Source: Papilionanthe hookeriana x Papilionanthe teres (Eukaryota; Streptophyta; Magnoliopsida; Asparagales; Orchidaceae). Taken from it: a stretch of 64,000 nucleotides of DNA. The translations under genes were made by a program, and so were the position numbers. Under the pieces are notes generated by a model, which ran no database searches, was not told the DNA's origin, and saw only the letters and a list, made by a program, of their open reading frames with translations. Position 1 is the stretch's first letter. Every line of letters starts with the position of its first letter. The stretch lies in NCBI GenBank assembly GCA_022702705.1, contig CM040434.1:55292953-55356952 (forward strand). The letters run 5' to 3'. Of this stretch, positions 49,101 to 58,100 are shown one piece after another.

Positions 49101-52100
49101 GACATAGGCGAGATAAAGCTTACCTGAGAGTAGAACAGTGGTCGCGCTACTGGGTTAAGCCATGACTTTGAATGGAGCTCACGTGTGTGCAATCCGAGAG
49201 TAGAGTAGGACGCTAGTGTAGATGCTTGAATCTGAGCAATATAGCCGAAGAAAAGAGAATCCTTCGTACCCTAGCCCGCCATTCAAGAAAAGAAGAGGAA
49301 AAAGCATCACGCGGAGGAGGAAGAGGCATGGCGTTGAGTTTGTGCTTTGTGCGAGAGGGAATCGAAGCCGAGCTCTTATGCTTTATCGATCTCGAGGGAA
49401 GAAGTTTCCTTGTGTGGTTGGGGCTCGACTGATCGATAATAAGGTTATAAGTTATTTAATAAGAACGTTATACGTATATATGATTACATAAAGAAGAAAA
49501 GTAATGTAAATTTAATAGCCAATTAAAATGATAATTAATTTAAGTTTTGTAATATGAATACTCTGCTTTATTAAAGATATAAATTTTTATTAGAGTCGGC
49601 GTCAAGACAAATTATTTGACAACAAGATGAGTATTCTTATTCTTATACTATGGTAATATTTTGCTTCTAGATCAAATGCATGTACTAGTTCCATCATTAG
49701 TTATATTGAAATTACTGCAAACTCGAAATTTTGAATTTCGATAAGCTTTTTTGTTTATATTGTAGGAATTATACTTGTGCACAACAATATTTAAATTATT
49801 ATAAATATTGAATGAGCTTGTGCTTTGTGTGATAAGTTTATAAGTTATTTAATAAGGACGTTGTACGTATATATAATTACATAAAGAAGAAAAGTAATGT
49901 AAATTTAATAGCCAATTAAAATGATAATTAATTTAAGTTTTGTAATATGAATACTTTGGTTTATTAAAGATATGAATTTTTATCAGAGTCGGCATTAAGA
50001 CAAATTATTTGACAACAAGATGAGTATTCTCATTCTTATACTATGATAATATTTTACTTCTAGATCAATTGCATTTACTAGTACCATCATTAATTATATT
50101 GAAATTACTGCAAACTTAAAATTTTGAATTTCAATTAGTTTTTTTTGTTTATATTGTAGGAATTATATTTGTGCACAACAATATTTAAATTATTATAAAT
50201 ATTAATGATTTATAAGTATATTGACTTCTATGCAACTGAGAATAAAATATTTATTGTTAGAAAGTGATATTTTTATTGTATGCTTATGTGCCTGTTTGAC
50301 TACGACGAAATCATCGTTTTATGGTTTTAGTGGAGGAACACTAAGTACTCGTGTACGTATATAAAAAATTATATTGATATTGAAGTACCGTAATTGATAC
50401 AAATTTTTTGACGGTACTCCTATAACAGTTATATAAATATATACTGTTATTGAGATGTCATTGATATAATAATCTTCATTGAATAATATCTCAAATGTTT
50501 ATTTTAATTTATTAAAAATTTTAACTAGCATTCATATTATATTTTTTTTCATTGTATTACTGTAGTTTAAACTAATTTGTTTAGTTCATTGTAATTTTAA
50601 ACTAACTTTTCATGTTAACTATATGATTAAAAGATGAGCGACAGAAGGGATAATATTTATGGAAGACGCGAAAAATTAGAAATGACATAAATTTAAATAT
50701 ATTACTTTTTTCTGATTAATGACTCTTTCATTTGTTAAATAGTAAATATAGAATTTAATCCCATCGTCAAGGCCGTCTGTTTCCGTCTTGATTAATTCCA
50801 AGCCCTGGGCTGGGTCGTGACAAATATGATATCAAAGCCAAGTTTTAAGATTAATTAATGTATTACAGATGAAAGAGCCAATAAGGCAATTATAAGAAAA
50901 TTTTAATAATAAAAAAAAATGAAATTAAACATTTCGTGACAAATATGAACTTTTAATAATAATTATATCGGCAATTAACTATTAAAATTTCATAATTATT
51001 ATCGGCAATTAAGTTTAATTTCATTTTTTTTATTATTAAAATTTTCTTATAATTGCCTTATTGGCTCTTTCATCTGTAATACATTAATTAATTTTAAAAC
51101 TTGGCTTTGATATCATATTTGTCACGACCTGCACTGTGTTTAATTAATCAAGACGAAATGTATTCGTTTGACGATGGGATTAAATTCTATATTTACTATT
51201 TAACAAATAATTATATCGGCAATTAACTATTAAAATGAAATTAATAATAAAAAAATGAAATTAATTGCCTTATAACCTTATTATCGGCCGGTCGTGACAA
51301 ATATGAAATTTTAATAATAATTATATCCATTCAGGTATATTTTTACACCCGAAATTATAATAGAAGGGAGTTTGATAGAAAATTTATGGATAGCTAACGT
51401 TGACCTACTTAATAAGAAATGACTTGAGGTATGTTTATAAATTTTGAGAATAAAATTTTTGTAAGCGGTGAAGATTGTGACGACCCGTTTCGATTACCAG
51501 TGAGAGGAATCAAAGTGGCGTGAGAATCGTAGCAAGAAGTCGAGAAACCTAAAAGGAGGGAGCTAAAGTGAGAGGGTCGGGATCATGAAATGGTATATTC
51601 GTGTATAAATTATTGCATGGGAGGGATGACATAGGTGAGATAAGTCTTAAGAGTCTAACAGCGGCTGCGCTGCTGGGTTAAGCAACGACTTCTACTAGAG
51701 TTTTTGTGCATGCAATCTGAGAGCAGAGGAGGAGGATGCATGTGTGGATGCTTGAAGTTGAGCAATAGAGCGAATGGAGAGCACCTCTTGCCCATGTTGA
51801 CCATCCAAAACATCGCGTGGAGAAGGAAGAGGCGAAGGGTTGAATTCGTGCATTCATGCGGGAGAAAGTTGAAGCCAAGCTTTTGTGCTATACAGATCTC
51901 GTGGGAAGTCTTTTCTCTCGTGGTTGGGGCTTGACCGGTCGATAATAAGGTTACAAGGCAATTAATAAGTATTTTGTATATTTATTATGAATATATATAT
52001 ATATATATGATTACATAAAGAAGAAAAAGTGTAAATTTAATAGTTAATTAAAGTGATAATTAATTTAATTTTTGTAATGTGAATACCAAGGTTTATTATA

Positions 52101-55100
52101 AGCATCAATTTTTATTGGGCTTAACGTCAAGACAAATTAATCAACATCAAGGTGAGTACTCATTTTCTTATAATTTAGTAATTTTTTGCTTATTTCTTGA
52201 TCAAATGCATTTACAAGTACTATCATTAGTTATATTAAATTGAATTCTAGTGATTTTTTTGTTCATATTGTAGAAATAATGCATGCAGAATATTATTTAA
52301 ATTATCATAAATATTGAATGATTTATTAGTATATTGACTACTATGCAAATGAAAATGAAATATTATTATTACAAAATGACATTTTTATTGTAAAATTGTA
52401 TATGCATGATTACTATGATGGAGCCACCCCTTTATGATATTAGTGTGGAACCCTAAGTTATCTGTGCATATATATGAAAAATGATATTGAAATTGAAGTA
52501 CCTTAATACAATTTTTTAGATATTGCTCTTGTGACGATTGTAAAAATATAGAATTATATTAATATCCTAATTATATTGTAAGATTTGTTGAATAACATCT
52601 TAAATGTTTATATTGATTTATTAAAAAGCTTAATTGACATGCATATTATTTTCTTTTTCATTGTATTATTGTAGTTTATAAGTATGGATGTTCACTGATA
52701 TGTTTAGCCCATTGTTATTTGGAATTAACTTTTCCGGTTAATTATGTGATTAAAAGATGAGTGATAATAACGAGCTAAATCTAAATACATTGCTTTAATT
52801 TAATCTGATTAATGACTCTTTTATTTGTTAAATAGTAAACAAATATAGAAATTTAATCTCCACTTTCCGACCGTCTGTTCCCTATTGAAATTGAAGTACC
52901 TTAATACAAATTTTTAGATATTGCTCTTGTGACGATTGTAAAAATATAGAATTATATTAATATCCTAATTATATTGTAAGATTTGTTGAATAACATCTTA
53001 AATGTTCATATTGATTTATTAAAAAGCTTAATTGACATGCATATTATTTTCTTTTTCATTGTATTATTGTAGTTTATAAGTATGGATGTTCACTGATATG
53101 TTTAGCCCATTGTTATTTGGAATTAACTTTTCCGGTTAATTAGGTGATTAAAAGATGGGTGATAAAAAGATAATGTTTATATAAGACGCGAACAACTAAT
53201 AACGAGCTAAATCTAAATACATTGCTTTAATTTAATCTGATTAATGACTCTTTTATTTGTTAAATAGTAAACAAATATAGAAATTTAATCTCCACTTTCC
53301 GACCGTCTGTTCCCACCTTGGTTAATTCCAAGCTATGGGTCAGGTCGTGACAGCAATGAGTGTAAAATATGTTTATGGCGAAGCCACTATGGATTACTTT
53401 TATCTTTAGTTTGTCGGACTAGTCCAACCACGATTCATCTTGTGGAAGATGATAAACCTTACCCTGTTCATCAACTGTCTCTTCGTTGCTAACCTCCTCT
53501 ACTATACCTTGCTCCGTAAAAGACACAACTTGACTCGTCGGGCAGTTAGAGGTGATTATCCCAAATTCATGAATGTAAAGCATTTTCTGGTGGAAATTGT
53601 AGTAGGCGTGCACTTCTTGAGCTTCTTCTCACTCAAAGTGACTTTGCACTTATCCAAACCAATTTTCTTAATTCCCTGAGGCATGGTCCCGTTGGTGTCT
53701 CCAACTACAGGTGGTTGCCTAACTGGTGGTGGCTGTCTGCTCTATCTCTGTTGTCTCTCTACCTTCAGGTCTAAGTTTGGACATTTTCTAGTACTAATAA
53801 GGTTACAGTTGATCGACGTTGCTGATAGCGGGCTTCAAACCGCCAAGGTATCAAACTATGTTATGTTCTTCTGGCTTAATCAACTCGCATTTCATCTGCA
53901 ATTGGTTAATCAACTCGCACTTCATCTGCAATTGGTTAAACTGTGCTGTTAACACCTTAACTAATAGATCTCTCTGTTGTAGGTGGTGGAGTCTCTGTAA
54001 TATATCGCGTCGGTAATGAGAAGATAGATACTTTCTCTACATTGTCTTCCTCATTTTCTCTCACTTAATAATCTTGTCAGTGCCTTCTTTCTTCGTCTAT
54101 CTCTGCAAGTTTTCCCATCATAAAGAGACGCTCTTTCTTAATTTGATGGTTGCTAGTTGAGGGCATCTCTTTGTACTCTAAGATTCTCTCAACTGACTGC
54201 ACAATTTGATGAAGTCATCGAGATGCATACCTCTATCGTGCTCTGTAGATCCACATTTATTCCAAAGTCTCCATGTGCTCCATAGGTTGCCTCATCTCTC
54301 GGCTTTCTCTGATACTGAAAGCGTTGTGGTCTTCCTTCTTCGTCACCAAAATCCTCCCTATGGAAGGGGTTGAAATTCTCGTATCTTTCGCCCCTTCGAA
54401 TTTCCCTGTTATCATTAAGAGTAAGTCTCCCTGAGGTTCATTCTCAATATTCGTAAGCTTCCACTGACTTCGACGGATTTCTCATTGTATCGTAATCCTC
54501 TGCTGAATTCGACAGAGTTCTCGCTATATCTTTTTGCGGGTAGGCTCGGGCATGCATCTCTTTGGTGGCATGACTTGGGTTTAGGATTGGGAGGTAAAAG
54601 AGGATGTGAAAATCGAGTAAGTTTCCCTGGGTTTTATTCTCAATATACGTAAGTCTGCCGAATTTGGCAGATCTCTCACTATATCTTTTCTTGGGTAGGC
54701 TCATACATGTTTCTTTTTGGTAGAATGGCTATGATTTATGATTAGGAGGTGAAAGAGGGTGTCCAAATCGATTTTGAGTTGTTCATTTAGATCAAAATTT
54801 GGCTATGATTTGGGATTATTAAAGATCATTTTTTATTTTTTTGGTTTGGGTATGGCAGATGCTTGGAAGCCCTAAGCTAGGACTAGGGCTAGGCTAGTTC
54901 TGATACCAAATGATGTCGGAGCTAATTGAATTGCCAATGGAAATGCAACTTCTATTACTGAAATCAAATAGAGGTTACACTAGGAAATAATGAAACTCAA
55001 CATATGCCTAAACTAGGGCTTGGGTTGGTTCGGTGGATTGAAAGTGGGGATACTGAATGAGTTACGATAGGGAGGAAGGCTAGTAGGGGTAGTTAAAACA

Positions 55101-58100
55101 GAGAGGATTGCTTGCTGGGAGCAGGAGCGAGTAGAAGAGGTCGCAACCCAGCAGGAAGGCAGGGGGAGACTTGCGGCTTAGCAGGAAGGAGACTGGAGGC
55201 ATTTGCGGCACGATGGAGAAGTAGGGGAGGGGATTTTGTGGCAATAGGAAATACAAGACTTGGGATTGGTGATTGGATTAGCGAAGGGGGACGTGCACAG
55301 GAGGCGAAATAGGTGGTGTGGGGGTGGGAGACAAGTTGTTTGGGGTGTGGGGGGGGGGGTGGCAGCAAACAATGACGAGAAAGATTCACATCATCTCCGG
55401 ATGAGTTATAGCTGGAGCACCTTTTTGCCTCCAAATATAGTTCTAGAAAGGAAAAGGGGAAGCCGATGACTGTCCAAACATAAATTTCACCAAAGCAATA
55501 CCTAAAGCTACGAAAGTAATATATAAATAATTGTAGATAACTAAAAGGAAGCCCCACTACCCCCACCAAACCGATTCAGCTCCTCCCAAGCTCTGCGTCG
55601 CCATTGTTGTTCTGTTCTCTGTTTTTGATGTGTTCATGTGTTGTATCGACTCATTGATGGAGTGATTGATTATTTGGTGAAGTCATGTTAGTTCTAGAAG
55701 GGAAAAGGGGAAGCCGATGACTGTCCAAACAGAAATTTCACCAAAGCAATACCTAAAGTTACGAAAGTAATATATAAATAATTGTGGATAACTAAAAGGA
55801 AGCCCCACTACCCTCCACCAAACCAATTCAGCCCCTCCCTAGCTCTGCGTCAGTAATAGCATAAATAACGCTATGTTGGCCATTTTTGTTATTTTCTCTG
55901 TTTTTGATGTGTTCATGTGTTGTATCGACTCATTGATGGAGTGATTGATTATTTGGTGAAGTCATGTCAAAAGTAGCCATATGTTCATGTGTTGTATTGA
56001 CTCATTCGTGGAGTGATTGATTATTTGGTAAAGTCACGTCAAAGTAGCCATCTAAAGAACTCTAAAGCTGCGGTTTGGTGAGAAATTATTTGGGCACTTA
56101 GTTAAGTTGATTGAGTGATTGAAATGGGTACTATTATGAATATCATACAATTAAAATATAATATTGCAAATTTAATGTGTTTATAATTACTGAATTAATT
56201 AAGTATTTTGATTAAAAAATATTCATAAAAGCAACTCATGGGAAGCTACCAGAACGGTTGTTCTAAAAAAATTAATTTTTAGGTTTAATTTAATTGGACT
56301 TTCTCTTTTAATCAGTTTTTGTTTGGACATTCTAAAATTGTTTCTATGTATTTAAGAAATTAAAAATGAGTCGTGGTTAGTTATGTCAAAAGGAGCCTAA
56401 GTTTCATTTGGTTAAGCGTTTACCCAAATCTAGTGCTTTGAAGTTGTTAGTGTCACGAGATAGAAAAACATTGCATTTTGTCAATGGTATTTTACGTTGT
56501 GTAGAATTGTTGTGTTGGACGGATGGATTATTGCAAAATTTTGCTAAAGTGATTTCTCAAAGATTTGTAAAAGCCGCGATTATTTGATTAAAAATTGGCG
56601 TGATACTAATGGGTTGGTCGAATGACTCAAGTAAATATCATTATAAATTTCATACAATTATATCATAATTATATCATAATATCTTAGCCTTAATTGGTAT
56701 ATAATTAATTAAACTAACTACTTAATTAAATAGACTATAAACTAAAATCAATAAAAAATGTTTTTGAATTTACTTAAACCACTATTATCCTCCTATTTAT
56801 AATTATTAATAACTTGTTTATCGCTTTCTCATCTCTTCAGAAGCCACCAAATGGATACAACATCAGTGATCGGCACACCTTTCATGATGAGGCGGAGAAC
56901 TCAGCTGTTCACCAGGTACAGTTCACAAGTATATGCTTTGAATGTGCTGATTTTTTTTTTTAATGGAAGATTTACACACATACCACTCAATTCTTATGTA
57001 TTTACATATGTAACACCTAAACTTCAATTTTTACATACATACCAACTTAGATGTACACGACAATATGTATTTCACTTTTTTAAAAGTTAAGATGGTGCTA
57101 TTTTTTATGTGATATGAAAGATTAGGGCAGTAAAAATGCGTTGCCCCACACACCCATAACCCCCCAGAAGTAGTAAGAACAATTGTTTAATACCTATTTT
57201 CTGGTTAACTATGCAGTGTAAATCATATGGACATTCAGTTAAGACAGAAATCCGCAGAGGACCTTCACATAGTGAATGCCTCAAAAAGACTTGCCATGAG
57301 CACGACTGTGGCAATTTATCTTGTGGATGGCACAGGTAAATATATAAGAAGTCTAAAACTATCAAGGTTAATTTATTTGAGCTAATTTAAGTGTTTTTTT
57401 ATCCATTCATGAAAAAGGCTGAAAGATAAGTAGATATTACTATTCATTTCAAGCATGAGAGTGTATGTTAGAAGTGATAGACCATCATGATAGTCAACAT
57501 TTTTTTTGCTTTTGTAAGGTGGAATGGTTGAGTGGGTCTCAGTTAGCCCTAGTCCGTCAAGATCTTGAAACTTGTTGCCAGATTGATCTGAACCCAACTG
57601 GCATAATCCATTTAATATATGCATAATAGTTATTTGAGCCAAATTCAGGTCAAATTCGAGTTAGTGGGTCGGATTTCGGTTAATTTCGGGTTAAAGGGTC
57701 AATCTTGAGTTGATGGAGCAACTTGAACATGATTCAACAAATAAATCGAGAACGAGTATGAATTGAATTGACCCGACCTGAAAGTATTTGACTGGAATAT
57801 CACGACCTGGCCTGGGGCTTAAAATTAACCAAGACAGGCTCAGACTGTTGGACTGTGGGAACTAAATTTTCTATATTCATTTACTATAAAATTTAACAAT
57901 TGAAAGAGTCACTGAAGAAATTAGATTAAAATAATATATTAAATTTACTTCATTACAGGTTGTCCTTATCTTCTACTAACATTGTCTCTTTTATTATTCA
58001 TCTTTTAATAAATTAATTACACATGAAAAATTAGTTTAAAATAATTATGAGCTAACCAATGCTAGTGAATATTCATTCTTAAACTACAGTAATACAAGGG

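Larger units (their letters stand above)
48952..53352 (+). mobile_element. Deleted LTR retrotransposon T, nested in element E
   Basis: Two ~1.87-kb LTRs start (T)(G/A)TGAC(G/A)ACC and end GGTCGTGACA. They flank only about 650 bases of interior with a PBS after the left LTR and a PPT before the right one. Flanking bases GCAGT (left) and GCAAT (right) look like a 5-bp target duplication with one mismatch. The LTR ends and PPT resemble Tekay/Del-type chromoviruses. No gag or pol remains. Confidence 0.8.

Noticed and set aside
55093..55569. A 158-codon minus-strand open frame rich in Pro and Ser
   Set aside because: It lies in a GC-rich stretch of a probable LTR, overlaps a tandem duplication, and shows no domain. 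GC-rich DNA has few stops by chance.
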